Positions 8,420 to 17,184 of a stretch of DNA of 56,690 nt are shown here, one piece after another. The position numbers were made by a program, and so were the translations under genes. The stretch comes from CAZPMT01 sp964587655 (GTDB lineage Bacteria; Hydrogenedentota; Hydrogenedentia; Hydrogenedentales; SLHB01). Under the pieces are notes generated by a model. That model saw nothing but the letters and a program-made list of their open reading frames with translations. It was not told where the DNA came from and did no database searches. The stretch covers positions 1 to 56,690 of the forward strand of contig CAZPMT010000022.1 in NCBI GenBank assembly GCA_964587655.1, read 5' to 3'. Each line of letters begins with the position of its first letter. Positions within the stretch are counted from its first letter, which is position 1.

Positions 8420-9400
8420 ATGGTTAGACTTGCCTCGTTCTCGCTCATCCTGGCCGCAAGCCTCGGACAGACACAGCCCGTCGAACTTCCTGACGAGCTC
8501 AGCCATCTCAATGCCCTCGTTTCGCAGGAGGAGGATTTGCTTGATGCAGCCCGCGCCTATGACAAGGCGCAGTCCCTCCTGGCCGAGGGTGAGCTCCGGG
8601 AAACGAAACAACTCAAGGAGACCGGGCAGGCAGACGAGTACAAGGCCAAGCGGGAACAGGCATCGCGCCGGTTCAAGCAAGTCCGCACCGCCTACGAGTT
8701 CGTCCTCCAGCACTATCCCAGGAATCCGCGCGCCAAGACGTACTATGGTGAAGTCCTCTACGACCGTTTCGGTGAACTCGACGCCGCCGTCAAGAACTGG
8801 CAAGAAGCCGTCGTGCTCGACCCGAGACTCGCCACTCCCTACAACGACCTCGGCATTCACTACTGCCACACCGGCGAGTATGCGAAGGGCTTGCAATACT
8901 ACGACAAGGCCCTCGAGCTTGACCCCGAGAACCCCGACTACCTTTTCAACATCGTCCAGACCTACCTGACGAGCTTTCCCGAGGTCCAGCGCTACCGGAA
9001 ATGGGACAAGCCCAAGGTGTACCGCGAGGCCATAAAGCTCTCCAAGAAGGCCATCAAACTGTCCCCGGACGACTTCGAGCTTGCGCGGGACTATGCCATG
9101 AACTTCTTTGCTGCGGAGAATCTCGGCGTGAAAGCCGACTGGAAAGACGCGGCCGAAGCGTGGCAGCGCGCCCGGGGACTCGCCCGGAACGACGCGGAAC
9201 GTTTCAACGCTTGGCTGAACGAGGCTCGCGCGTGGACCCGCGCCGAAAACAGGACTAAGGCGCGCGCGTGTATCGAAGAGGCCCTCAAGATCCAGCCTGG
9301 CAATACCTTGGCCGAGAAGCTTCTCGCCGACCTGTCATCCGATGCCCCAGCCAAGAAACAGCCGGCCAAGACCAATGTGAAACAGCCTTCCTCGCAATGA
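8420..9400 (+). CDS. Secreted/periplasmic TPR-repeat protein
   Basis: 326 residues. A short signal peptide (VRLASFSLILAASLGQTQP) is followed by an acidic helical part. Several TPR units come next: the clearest are DRFGELDAAVKNWQEAVVLDP, then LATPYNDLGIHYCHTGEYAKGLQYYDKALELDPENPDY, and a final one near NRTKARACIEEALKIQPGN. The C-terminus is lysine-rich (PAKKQPAKTNVKQPSSQ). A scaffold role is likely but the partner is unknown. Its stop codon overlaps the ATG cluster of the signal peptidase gene. Confidence 0.85.
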   Translation: MVRLASFSLILAASLGQTQPVELPDELSHLNALVSQEEDLLDAARAYDKAQSLLAEGELRETKQLKETGQADEYKAKREQASRRFKQVRTAYEFVLQHYPRNPRAKTYYGEVLYDRFGELDAAVKNWQEAVVLDPRLATPYNDLGIHYCHTGEYAKGLQYYDKALELDPENPDYLFNIVQTYLTSFPEVQRYRKWDKPKVYREAIKLSKKAIKLSPDDFELARDYAMNFFAAENLGVKADWKDAAEAWQRARGLARNDAERFNAWLNEARAWTRAENRTKARACIEEALKIQPGNTLAEKLLADLSSDAPAKKQPAKTNVKQPSSQ

Positions 9401-9993
9401 TGATGTCATTCCGCTTTTCGAGACTGGTCAGAGGAACCCTTGGAAAGAAGGGAGGAGAGATCCTGCTCCTATTGCTGTCGCTCCTCGGCCTTTACTTCTT
9501 CGCGTATCGCCGCGGGCAGTTCTTCCGCGTACCCTCCGCCAGCATGGCGCCCACACTGCTCAGGGGCGACCAGATCGTCACCGTGCGGGAGTCTTCTTAT
9601 GGGCGAGGCGACATCATCGTCTTGGGCGATCCCGAAGATGGGAAATCGTACATCGTAAAACGCATCGCGGCCGTCGGCGGCGACACCGTGTTCGTTACTG
9701 GAGGCGCCCTCTACGTCAACGGCGCCTACGTCTCCGAGCCCTACACCTCGGAACCCCCTAACTATCAGATGGATCCCTACAACGTGCCGGAAGGCTGCAT
9801 CTTTCTTCTGGGAGACAACCGCAACGACAGCGACGACAGTCACATGTGGTCGGAAAGGGCCCTCCCTGTCAGCGACGTCACCGGCAAAGTCCGCTTCATC
9901 TACTATCCCTACGATCGCTTCGGCTTCGTCAGCGGCTATCCTCCCGTGACCGCCGACCGCGGTCTCGTGCAACAAACCCCAGGCATTTTGTGA
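9397..9993 (+). CDS. lepB: Signal peptidase I
   Basis: 198 residues if translation begins at the first of three consecutive ATGs (9397, 9400, 9403), which overlap the stop of the TPR gene. One N-terminal membrane helix (EILLLLLSLLGLYFFAY) precedes the catalytic region. The serine motif PSASMAPTL gives nucleophile Ser49, and YIVKRIAAVGGD gives general base Lys88. The box E motif GDNRNDSDDSH is present. It cleaves signal peptides of exported proteins at the periplasmic face, which fits the many secreted products in this window. Confidence 0.94.
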   Translation: MMMSFRFSRLVRGTLGKKGGEILLLLLSLLGLYFFAYRRGQFFRVPSASMAPTLLRGDQIVTVRESSYGRGDIIVLGDPEDGKSYIVKRIAAVGGDTVFVTGGALYVNGAYVSEPYTSEPPNYQMDPYNVPEGCIFLLGDNRNDSDDSHMWSERALPVSDVTGKVRFIYYPYDRFGFVSGYPPVTADRGLVQQTPGIL

Positions 9994-10090
9994 CCATCTT
10001 TCCGGCATTCCGCACTCCCCGCCCGTTGCGGGACACCGCGCCGAGGGCGTAGAATAAGCGGAACCTGAAGAGAGGCTGTCTGAATCGCTG

Positions 10091-10879
10091 ATGAATGCAT
10101 ACGTCAATTCCGAAGAGCGGCGATACTCGTTTGGCGACCGCATTACCTATGCGGTCCAACGCCTGATTCTGATCAACACCGTCATATTCGCCCTCCAGTT
10201 GCTTCTCGATATTCCGCTTGGCTATCCGATTGTCCACGGCGAGATCTCCGGTCCACCTGGAGGATTCGTCATCACGTGGCTCGGCTTCCAGCCCCGCGCG
10301 TTTCTCAACGGGGCGCTATGGAAGCCCATCAGCTACATGTTTCTGCACGGCGGGCTGATGCATCTCTTCCTCAATATGCTCTGGCTCTTTTTCTTCGGGC
10401 CCGAGGTCGAGCGCACGCTAGGCTCCCGGCAATTCGTCCGCTTCTATTTCCTGTGCGGAATGTTCGGCGTCCTTTTCACCTTCGTGCCCATGCTGATATG
10501 GCGGGAAAGTGTCTCCGTATTCGGCGCGAGCGGCGCCATCATGGGTGTGATGGTCGCGTACGCCATGATTAACCCCGAGCGCGAATTCTTTCTCTTTCCC
10601 CTCCCGATTCCGATCAACGCCCGCGCCCTCGTGTTCATTATTATTGCGATGAACATCCTCGCGGGCCTCCAGGGAGGCTCCACGTCGGTGGCAACCCATT
10701 TCGGGGGAATGATCGTCGGATTCGTGTATATGAAACTCATGCCGGAATTCCGGAAGTGGCGGCGCGTGAGATGGCGCCAGGCGCATCCCAAAGGCGGTTC
10801 GGAGCGCGACCCGGTGGCGGAAGCCGTCGACAACATCTTCAAGTTCGACGCGCGCAAACGCGGCCACTGGGATAAATAG
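10091..10879 (+). CDS. Rhomboid-family intramembrane serine protease
   Basis: 262 residues with about six membrane helices. The conserved MFLHGGLMHLFLNMLWL segment carries His86, His91 and Asn95. The catalytic serine is in FGASGAIMG (Ser147) and the catalytic histidine in ATHFGGMIVGF (His203). Both members of the Ser-His dyad are present, so it should be active. A basic cytoplasmic tail follows residue 215. Rhomboids cut transmembrane substrates; the substrate here is unknown. It lies 97 bases after lepB, forming a small membrane-protein processing neighbourhood. Confidence 0.93.
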   Translation: MNAYVNSEERRYSFGDRITYAVQRLILINTVIFALQLLLDIPLGYPIVHGEISGPPGGFVITWLGFQPRAFLNGALWKPISYMFLHGGLMHLFLNMLWLFFFGPEVERTLGSRQFVRFYFLCGMFGVLFTFVPMLIWRESVSVFGASGAIMGVMVAYAMINPEREFFLFPLPIPINARALVFIIIAMNILAGLQGGSTSVATHFGGMIVGFVYMKLMPEFRKWRRVRWRQAHPKGGSERDPVAEAVDNIFKFDARKRGHWDK

Positions 10880-10960
10880 CAGCGAGGACTGACACGTGGG
10901 CGGGCTCAGCCAGAGAATTTCACCAAGCACCGGAGTCCCCGGCATAGAGGCTGCATAGCC

Positions 10961-11287
10961 ATGATGAGTCTCAACGAGCTTCTTGTCGTGATCCTCATCA
11001 TTGCCGTGCTGTCGGGCGCCGGTTTGTGGCCGGCCATCATCCGCGGCATTCGCGAGCTCCGAGGCGAGCGCATCGAAGAATCACCGTCCCCCGATCCCCC
11101 CAAGAGTTACGATATCGAGATCTCCTTCAAACTCCTCGGCGTGTCCCCATCCGCCCCCTGGGACGAGATCGAGCGCGCCTATCGCCAGAAGGCCAAGATC
11201 CACCATCCCGACCGGGGCGGCGACGGCGATACCATGCGCGCCCTCAACGACGCCTATTCAACAATCAAGCGCCTCCGTAACCGCTGA
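10961..11287 (+). CDS. Membrane-anchored J-domain protein
   Basis: 108 residues: one N-terminal membrane helix (LLVVILIIAVLSGAGLWPAII), a short acidic/proline linker and a C-terminal minimal J domain. The Hsp70-stimulating HPD is at residues 82-84 (KIHHPDRGGDGD). The domain is TIM14/DjlC-like in architecture: a membrane-tethered J protein that recruits DnaK to the inner membrane. It follows the rhomboid gene after 81 bases. The start at 10961 (MMSLNELL) could equally be the second Met. Confidence 0.85.
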   Translation: MMSLNELLVVILIIAVLSGAGLWPAIIRGIRELRGERIEESPSPDPPKSYDIEISFKLLGVSPSAPWDEIERAYRQKAKIHHPDRGGDGDTMRALNDAYSTIKRLRNR

Positions 11288-11302
11288 CCTCCACGCCGCA
11301 CT

Positions 11303-11491
11303 TTGCAGGCAAGACCCTTGTCCATCAAAATGGGGCTCACGGTGTGCGGGGAATCAAGCAAGAACGGCAAGACCCGGCACATTACGCTCAACACCAAAAC
11401 ACAAGACATAGTGCACAAATGGCAAGCCCAGACCGACAGGCGCTGCCCGACGGCAGGGATTCCGGCCCGACTCGCGAAGGGCTACGAGTGA
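11303..11491 (+). pseudogene. Remnant of a tyrosine recombinase (phage-type integrase)
   Basis: In a 349-base stretch without an intact gene (11288-11636), the frame starting near 11330 encodes ESSKNGKTRHITLNTKTQDIV. This resembles the KxGKxRxIPL strand of tyrosine recombinases, which lies between the first catalytic Arg and the His-x-x-Arg box. The catalytic boxes on either side are missing, so this is a scar at most. The rest of the gap shows nothing recognisable except the SD AAGGAG (11625-11630) of the next gene. Short similarity only; it could be chance. Confidence 0.45.
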
Positions 11492-11636
11492 ATGGCTCTC
11501 TTGTTCTGACTTGAGAAGCGGCTCGGGAGTTGGACGCCTGGGCGCGCCCATGCTACACTAAGCGCCGCTGGACAGCCCGTGAATCATGGGCGAAACGTGT
11601 TCGATGCCGCCCGCTGGGGCGATGAAGGAGTTTTGG

Positions 11637-13202
11637 ATGGCGCTGATTGTTTCGGCAGATGAGGCGATTTCGCGGATTGTGGACGGCTCGACGGTTCTTG
11701 TGAATCCCATGCCGTCGGAAGAGGTGTTTGCCGCCTTTGGGCGGGTGTTTGAGGCGTCGGGACATCCGCGGGACTTGACGGTGGTATGGGCGGCAGGGTT
11801 GGGACCTTTCAGCGGTGAACGTAGAGGGATGAACCATTTCGCGTATCCCGGCATGACGAGACGGATGATTGCGGGTCACGTTGGGCTGAACCATCTGATC
11901 GTTGCCATGATCGCATCGAACCAATGTGAAGCCTACAATCTTCCGCAGGGCGTGATGGCGCAGCTCTACCGCGAGATCGCCGCGCACCGGCCAGGGCTCT
12001 TGACCACCATCGGCCTTGGCACGTTCGTCGACCCGCGCATCGAGGGCGGCAAGATGAACGAACGCACGCGCGATGCCGAGGATCTTGTGGAGGTCGTGCG
12101 ATTGGACGGGCAAGAGGCCCTATTGTATAAGACCTTTCAGGTTGACGTTGGCCTTGTTCGGGCTACGACGGCCGATCCGTCAGGCAACCTAACGTGTGAG
12201 GACGAGGCGCTGTGGATGGGGGATCTCGATGTGGCCATGGCGGCGAAGAACCGCGGCGGCTTCGTCATAGCGCAGGTGGAACGCCTGAGTGATGTCCCCG
12301 CGAAGCCGCACGACGTGCGCGTGCCCGGTATCATGGTCGACTACGTGGTCGTCGCCACGTCCAGGAAGAAGCACCCGCATACTTTGTTTGTGGAACACGA
12401 TCCGTCCTACACGGGCGAGGTGCGCGTGCCGCTCGACAAGGAAGTCGCGCCGCTTCCGCTCAATCTCGAGAAGGTGATATCCCGGCGGGCGGCGTTCGAG
12501 CTGAGGCCGAACATGCTGGTGAACCTTGGCGTGGGCATTCCGATGGGCGTCGCGTCCGTCACCCATGAGGAAGGATTTCTTGAAACCTTGACCATGACCA
12601 CCGAGATAGGTGTCATAGGGGGATTGCCCGAGCGGGGCCTGAACTTCGGCCCGGCCCGAAATCCAAGCGCCTTCATTACCCAGCCGCAGATGTTCGACTT
12701 TTACGACGGAGGCGGACTCGACCTCACATGCGTCGGGCTGGCGCAAGCGGACAAGGACGGAAATGTGAACGTCAGCAAACTCGGCCCGAAGCTCATCGGT
12801 TGCGGCGGCTTCATCGATATTACGCAGTCAGCGCGCAAATGCCTGTTCTGCGGGGAGTTCACAGCGGGCGGATTCGATGCCGTCGTCGACAACGGCAAGC
12901 TCGTCATACGTCAGGACGGTAAGGCCGCCAAGTTCGTGGAAGCCGTCCAGCAAATCACGTTCAGCGGCAAGACGTCGGTAGCGAAGAAACAGGACGCCCT
13001 CTTCATAACGGAGCGTTGCGTGTTCCGGCTTACCCCTGACGGGTTGTTGTTGGCGGAAATCGCGCCGGGTGTCGACCTTCAGAAGCACATCCTCGCGAAA
13101 ATGCAGTTCAAGCCGATCATACCTGACTCGTTGCCCATCATGGATCCAAGAATCTTCCAGGAATCTCCCATGGGATTGGGCAAACACTCCCCCGCGCGGT
13201 AA
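11637..13202 (+). CDS. Acyl-CoA:carboxylate CoA-transferase (family I, YdiF/propionate CoA-transferase type)
   Basis: 521 residues, fused alpha and beta halves as in propionate CoA-transferase and YdiF. The alpha-half has DGSTVLVNPMPSEEV and the CoA-binding region; the beta-half has NLGVGIPMGVASV and the catalytic motif TTEIGVIGG with the expected nucleophilic Glu323. I chose ATG 11637 because AAGGAG lies 6 bases before it and the protein then starts directly in the fold; an ATG at 11586 adds 17 unlikely residues. The enzyme transfers CoA between short-chain acids. Substrate unknown, gene stands alone. Confidence 0.9.
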   Translation: MALIVSADEAISRIVDGSTVLVNPMPSEEVFAAFGRVFEASGHPRDLTVVWAAGLGPFSGERRGMNHFAYPGMTRRMIAGHVGLNHLIVAMIASNQCEAYNLPQGVMAQLYREIAAHRPGLLTTIGLGTFVDPRIEGGKMNERTRDAEDLVEVVRLDGQEALLYKTFQVDVGLVRATTADPSGNLTCEDEALWMGDLDVAMAAKNRGGFVIAQVERLSDVPAKPHDVRVPGIMVDYVVVATSRKKHPHTLFVEHDPSYTGEVRVPLDKEVAPLPLNLEKVISRRAAFELRPNMLVNLGVGIPMGVASVTHEEGFLETLTMTTEIGVIGGLPERGLNFGPARNPSAFITQPQMFDFYDGGGLDLTCVGLAQADKDGNVNVSKLGPKLIGCGGFIDITQSARKCLFCGEFTAGGFDAVVDNGKLVIRQDGKAAKFVEAVQQITFSGKTSVAKKQDALFITERCVFRLTPDGLLLAEIAPGVDLQKHILAKMQFKPIIPDSLPIMDPRIFQESPMGLGKHSPAR

Positions 13203-13214
13203 CTATCAACTGTG

Positions 13215-13243
13215 GTAGCCCGGTCTTGGAAGAACCGGACTAC
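13215..13243. repeat. Imperfect hairpin downstream of the CoA-transferase gene
   Basis: GTAGCCCGGTCTT and AAGAACCGGACTAC form a near-complementary stem between two convergent genes. There is no T-run after it in either direction, so it is more like a REP-type palindrome than a textbook intrinsic terminator, though it could still stop transcription. Confidence 0.5.
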
Positions 13244-13281
13244 TTTACGTACACCCTTCCTATTCACTTGACAACCACCTA

Positions 13282-13617
13282 TCATGGGTGTCCTTGCTTA
13301 TCACCTCCGTCCTTCTGAGGCCCTTCTGGGACCCTTTCGTCTTTACCCTTCTCTCTAAGTTCCCAATAAACCGTCACCCCGACCAGGCCAAGGAATCCCA
13401 AGAGGGGCAGGTACGAGTAAGCACCCACTAGGTCTGGTACTCTCCAATGCACGAGTCTCAACTGTTTGTTCAGATAATCGTTCACAATGTATTTCGCGGG
13501 ATTCAGCATGGCTAACGCCAAGAAAAACAAACACGCGGCATTGTACAAGTAGCGACGAACACGCCTTCTTGTGTTCCCTGTGCTCGACGTATTTGAGGTG
13601 TCTACGCGATTTTTCAT
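13282..13617 (-). CDS. Small two-helix membrane protein, unknown function
   Basis: 111 residues; basic N-terminus (NTRRRVRRYLY), a membrane helix (NAACLFFLALAMLN), a short periplasmic loop with two tryptophans/tyrosines, a second helix (YLPLLGFLGLVGVTVYW) and a charged lysine/glycine-rich tail. I do not recognise a family. It starts one base after the stop of the preceding membrane protein on the same strand, so it is the last gene of the sigma-factor operon and may be part of the same signalling unit. Confidence 0.65.
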   Translation of the reverse strand: MKNRVDTSNTSSTGNTRRRVRRYLYNAACLFFLALAMLNPAKYIVNDYLNKQLRLVHWRVPDLVGAYSYLPLLGFLGLVGVTVYWELREKGKDERVPEGPQKDGGDKQGHP

Positions 13618-13618
13618 G

Positions 13619-14053
13619 TTACCGGAAGATCGTTCGCCGTTGCTTTTCGTCCGATCCGCCGCGGCGGGCGGCCGGGCGCCTAGATGTGAAGATTATTGCA
13701 CCGAAAGGCACGGCCAAGCCGGCCGCGATTACCGCGACGAGCATCCACGTCGAAAGTAGCAGTTGGGTGTTCACATAGTCGATGAAGCCCATCCCGCCGG
13801 GCACGTACCACGCCAGGCGGCTCGGGATGCTCGCGATGTAGGCCAGGAGCAAGCCCCCAAAAGCCGCGAGAACCGCCGCGCTGAACGCCGCTGCGTATTG
13901 GCGGAACCTGCGTTGCTCGTGCTGTATCAGCGCGACGAGCGCGAGCCGCTGCCGGACACGCCCGAAGAAACCCGGCGATACCGGCCGCAAAGGCTCCGTG
14001 CTCAGCGCGGTTTCGATGGTTGCGTCCAGGTCGCGGTTTTCAGAGGAGTCCAT
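13619..14053 (-). CDS. Membrane protein in sigma-factor operon, possible anti-sigma factor
   Basis: 144 residues. A cytoplasmic acidic N-terminus (MDSSENRDLDATIETALS, then PLRPVSPGFFGRVRQRL) precedes two membrane helices (FSAAVLAAFGGLLLAYIA and LLSTWMLVAVIAAGLAVPFGAII). The C-terminus is basic. No zinc-binding HxxxCxxC motif of the ZAS type is present. Position directly after, and overlapping, an ECF sigma gene, together with an N-terminal cytoplasmic part plus membrane anchor, suggests an anti-sigma role; this is inference. Start chosen at ATG 14053 inside the sigma gene's last codons; an upstream start would add eight residues. Confidence 0.65.
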   Translation of the reverse strand: MDSSENRDLDATIETALSTEPLRPVSPGFFGRVRQRLALVALIQHEQRRFRQYAAAFSAAVLAAFGGLLLAYIASIPSRLAWYVPGGMGFIDYVNTQLLLSTWMLVAVIAAGLAVPFGAIIFTSRRPAARRGGSDEKQRRTIFR

Positions 14054-14642
14054 GAATCCCGAATTCCTTCTCCACAATCGAGCGCAGTTGATTCCGCGCG
14101 CGATACATCCACGTCTTCAAGGTCCCCATCGGAATCTGCATGACCTGCGCGATCTCGTCGTAGGGGATTTCCTTCAGATAATACAGCGTGATGATGCTCG
14201 CGTAGCGCGTGGGCAGCAGCTTGACACAGCCGCGGATCAGTTCGAACACGTCAGATGACTCGACACGGCTTTCGGGTCCCCGCCGTCCGTCGAGGGGTTG
14301 AAGCTCCACTTCGTGACGCTTCTTGCGGCGGTTGATCTCCGTCAGGCACACGCTCACTGTCACGCGGTACATCCACGTCGAGAAGTTGCAGTCGCCCCTG
14401 AACCCTTTCAAGAGACGATATGCCTTGAGAAACGCCTCCTGCGCCATGTCCTCCGCCAGCGCCGAATCGCGCATGAAGCGATAAGCAAGATTGAAGACCA
14501 GGTTTTGGTGCCGCTTGACGAGAAGCGAAAACGCATCCGCATCGCCCTTCTTGGCGCGCACCACCAGATCCAGGTCAGAGACGTTCGCGGACTGAGCGGC
14601 ATCGGTTGCAGCCGTCCAGCGCGCCGTCAACTCCATCGTCAT
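14040..14642 (-). CDS. ECF RNA polymerase sigma factor
   Basis: 200 residues. Region 2 is FSLLVKRHQNLVFNLAYRF followed by DSALAEDMAQEAFLKAYRLL and FSTWMYRVTVSVCL (the -10 recognition part). Region 4 is LPTRYASIITLYYLKEIPYDEIAQVM with the recognition helix MGTLKTWMYRARNQLR. There is no sigma1.1 or region 3, which marks it as an ECF (group 4) factor. Its start overlaps the stop of the upstream DUF4097 gene (ATGA, 14639-14642) and its end overlaps the putative anti-sigma gene, so at least three genes are translationally coupled. Confidence 0.92.
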   Translation of the reverse strand: MTMELTARWTAATDAAQSANVSDLDLVVRAKKGDADAFSLLVKRHQNLVFNLAYRFMRDSALAEDMAQEAFLKAYRLLKGFRGDCNFSTWMYRVTVSVCLTEINRRKKRHEVELQPLDGRRGPESRVESSDVFELIRGCVKLLPTRYASIITLYYLKEIPYDEIAQVMQIPMGTLKTWMYRARNQLRSIVEKEFGIHGLL

Positions 14643-15556
14643 ACGTTTCCCTTCGTTATCCAGATATTCCCATTAAGGGTATCCATCATCAGCACAGTAT
14701 GACCTGTACCGATGGTTCCTTTCAAGTGCCGGTTCTTCTGTATGCCCGCGGTCACGTCAACGGGCAGGTCCGACTTGATGACGCCCCGGTCCGTGATCGC
14801 GTCAACTGTGGCTGTGCAGTCCTCCGTCATGACCACGGTGATGCCCCCGTTCTGGCTACTCAAGGTGCACCCGCTTACGCTTGGGTCCAAGACCCGGGCC
14901 ACAATCGCCCCGTTGGTCGTCGCCGCTTCGAGCGATCCGCCCAGCATATGCGCGTATATATTGCCGTTGACAGTCTTGATTCGCGCCCCCTCCGGCGCAT
15001 CCAGCACCCGGATGCGTCCATTCGTGCTCTGCGCATCGACCGGCCCCTGGGCGCCGGCGATTTCAATGTCGGTGTTCCGGCCCCGTACCGTCACGCGGCC
15101 GCAGCTTTTCGCGATCCACACGTTGCCGTTCGACCCTTCGATGTCGATGTCGGTGGCGACGGGGACTTGGATGGTATAGTCCACGCGAACGTCAATGTTG
15201 TCCGGGCGCTCGTCCGGTTCCGTGACGATGCGCAGGGTGTCGCCCAGGGCCTCTACCGCAACAAGCGACCTCACGAGACCTTCGAGGACCGAGTCTTCCA
15301 CGCCGGCCCGGTTGTAGACCTTGATCGATGCCTGGACCGTGATCTCATCCACGTCGTGTGTGTAGACCTGCGCCGAACCGTCGTCGTTAATCAGATGCAG
15401 CGTGCGGGCGGATGGCAGCCTCAACTCCCGCGAGTCGCGAACGTTCGGCCCTCCGACCACGCGAGGAAGATCAGAGGCCAGCACGCCTATCGAAAAGCAC
15501 AGCACTACCCCCGCAATCAGACACGCCGTGATTATGCTGCGCAGTACCGATCTCAT
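14639..15556 (-). CDS. Secreted DUF4097 (putative adhesin) beta-repeat protein
   Basis: 305 residues with a signal peptide (SIITACLIAGVVLCFSIGVLAS). The body is built of short beta-strand repeats with recurring N-G turns: SNGNVWIAKSCGRVTVRGRN, STNGRIRVLDAPEGARI, TVNGNIYAHMLGGSLEAATT, SQNGGITVVM and LNGNIWITKGN. These are typical of the DUF4097/DUF4098 right-handed solenoid. Such proteins often sit beside ECF sigma or LiaF-type stress systems. Here it is the first gene of the sigma operon, preceded by a 150-base divergent promoter region. Function as envelope sensor or adhesin is inference. Confidence 0.82.
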   Translation of the reverse strand: MRSVLRSIITACLIAGVVLCFSIGVLASDLPRVVGGPNVRDSRELRLPSARTLHLINDDGSAQVYTHDVDEITVQASIKVYNRAGVEDSVLEGLVRSLVAVEALGDTLRIVTEPDERPDNIDVRVDYTIQVPVATDIDIEGSNGNVWIAKSCGRVTVRGRNTDIEIAGAQGPVDAQSTNGRIRVLDAPEGARIKTVNGNIYAHMLGGSLEAATTNGAIVARVLDPSVSGCTLSSQNGGITVVMTEDCTATVDAITDRGVIKSDLPVDVTAGIQKNRHLKGTIGTGHTVLMMDTLNGNIWITKGNV

Positions 15557-15707
15557 CGCAGATTTGACCCTGTTTTCCTTTTCGGGGTTTCAGAAAACTC
15601 CGACAGGAAAACGAAACCACGGGCCATGACATCCGGTCGAACTTATTGATAGAATCATGCGAACTGGGCGCACTTGAGCTTCCCAACCCGCACACGTGGG
15701 TAGTCTA

Positions 15708-16127
15708 ATGAACCCGTTCTACATCCTGATACCGCTTGTCGTTGTCCTGGCGGCCGTGACCTATGGCGTCGTGCGCGCGCTCGGACGAATCTGGCTTGAC
15801 CATCGCATCAGACTCGCTTTGCTCGACAAGCTTCAGGAGAAACCCGAGTTGCTCGAATCGTATACCGAGCTTCAGCGCATACTCGCCAATCTGCCGGAGG
15901 GCCGCGCCGGAAGACCGCGTCAGGATTATGCGCTTACGGGCGTCGTCCTTGCCGCCATCGGGATCGGCTGCGCCGTGGCCGGCCAATACAGCGGCGCCGG
16001 CCGCCTTGCCGTCGGTCTCTATGTGGGCGGATGGATCTGCATTGTGCTGGGCGTGATCCTTGCGCTTATAGGAATCTACATCCGGCGGATTGCGCGTAAT
16101 CTCGTGAGCATTCCAAGGAAAGACTGA
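15708..16127 (+). CDS. Integral membrane protein, unknown function
   Basis: 139 residues from ATG 15708 (a GTG at 15696 would add four). One N-terminal helix (YILIPLVVVLAAVTYGVV), a charged soluble part with RIRLALLDKLQEKPELLESY, and two further helices (LTGVVLAAIGIGCAVAGQY and VGLYVGGWICIVLGVILALI). No motif recognised. It is transcribed divergently from the DUF4097-sigma operon, so the 15557-15707 gap probably contains promoters for both and the gene might belong to the sigma regulon. Confidence 0.65.
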   Translation: MNPFYILIPLVVVLAAVTYGVVRALGRIWLDHRIRLALLDKLQEKPELLESYTELQRILANLPEGRAGRPRQDYALTGVVLAAIGIGCAVAGQYSGAGRLAVGLYVGGWICIVLGVILALIGIYIRRIARNLVSIPRKD

Positions 16128-16167
16128 GCGCTTGCGAAGAAATACCGCGCCTGCGGCCGTACGCGGC

Positions 16168-17052
16168 TCACGGACGTGCGCCCGTAAGCTGCGGCTCTAG
16201 GGTGAGTGCGCGCCAGGCGGTGATGGAGCGGGTGAGGTGATCGCGGGCGTCTCCGGGGATGCCGTAGCATTGGAGGCCGATGGGGCCTTTGTAACCGAGG
16301 TCCAGGAGCGTTGCGAGGAAGGTCCGGATGTCGTAGGCGCCGGCATCCAGGGGTTGAATCCAGTTGCCTTTACCGGAGTGAATATCCTCGGCATGGTCGG
16401 CGCCGTTTATGCTCACGGCGTAGAGATAGGGCATCGCGAGAGCCAGGAGGGGTTTGAGCTCCCTCTCGTCGTCGACTTTGAGCCAGTGGCAGAGGTTGAA
16501 CATGACGCCGACGTTCGGGCGGTCCGCTTTCTTGACGATTCGGACGGCGTCTTCGACGCGTTCGAGCCAATCGCCGGAATGGGGGTAGAGGGCGACGCGC
16601 ACGCCGGATTCGCGGGCCATGTCAGCGATCTGCTGGACGATCTCGACGGCCCTCGGGTCGCCTTTCTCGTCGGACGGGGGCAGCCCGCTCACAAGCAACG
16701 CGAGCATGGTATCGCGGCCCTTCAGGAGCGGCAGGGATTCGCGGAGCCTCGGGTCGTAAGGTTTGTCCGCAGAAGCAAGGTCCACGCGCAGATATACCTG
16801 GAACAGCTTCAGACCTTCGGTGTCGAGGGTCTTGATACGCTCGGCTAGGTCATCGAGCCAGAGGTGGCCCGCGCCGACATAGCCTAGCTCCTTCAGGAGT
16901 TGGGCCTGTTGTTCGAGGGTCCGATGCTGGCTGTCGTGCGTGTCCATGCAGAGTGCGAAGAACGGGTTGGGTACATCAGCGCGGGCTGCCCACGGCAACG
17001 CGCAAGCGAGCGCGATCAGAACGACGGTGCATCTCTTTCGCATTTTGTCCAT
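16168..17052 (-). CDS. Secreted sugar phosphate isomerase/epimerase-like TIM-barrel protein
   Basis: 294 residues. A signal peptide (KRCTVVLIALACALPWAARA) precedes a xylose-isomerase-like TIM barrel. Visible barrel features are LLKELGYVGAGHLWLDD, MARESGVRVALYPHSGDWL, NVGVMFNLCHWLKVDDE (metal/substrate region) and LLDLGYKGPIGLQCYGIPGD. Exported members of this family are common in Planctomycetes, Verrucomicrobia and relatives, where they are thought to act on unusual sugars; the reaction is not known. It ends 40 bases from the convergent membrane-protein gene. Confidence 0.85.
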   Translation of the reverse strand: MDKMRKRCTVVLIALACALPWAARADVPNPFFALCMDTHDSQHRTLEQQAQLLKELGYVGAGHLWLDDLAERIKTLDTEGLKLFQVYLRVDLASADKPYDPRLRESLPLLKGRDTMLALLVSGLPPSDEKGDPRAVEIVQQIADMARESGVRVALYPHSGDWLERVEDAVRIVKKADRPNVGVMFNLCHWLKVDDERELKPLLALAMPYLYAVSINGADHAEDIHSGKGNWIQPLDAGAYDIRTFLATLLDLGYKGPIGLQCYGIPGDARDHLTRSITAWRALTLEPQLTGARP

Positions 17053-17184
17053 GGCCTCCGAAATGGGTCCGACCGAATTTCCTGTCCCAGCGGGAATGAT
17101 GAGACATCGTATTCCAAACGCAATAAAGCGTCAACCGGCCGGTCGGCCGGGAGCCCAGCGCTGACGACATGTCCGTTCGAGTTT

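Noticed and set aside
14606..15649. Plus-strand open frame (347 codons) opposite the DUF4097/sigma genes
   Set aside because: Antisense shadow; the minus-strand genes have clear domains and overlapping starts and stops.
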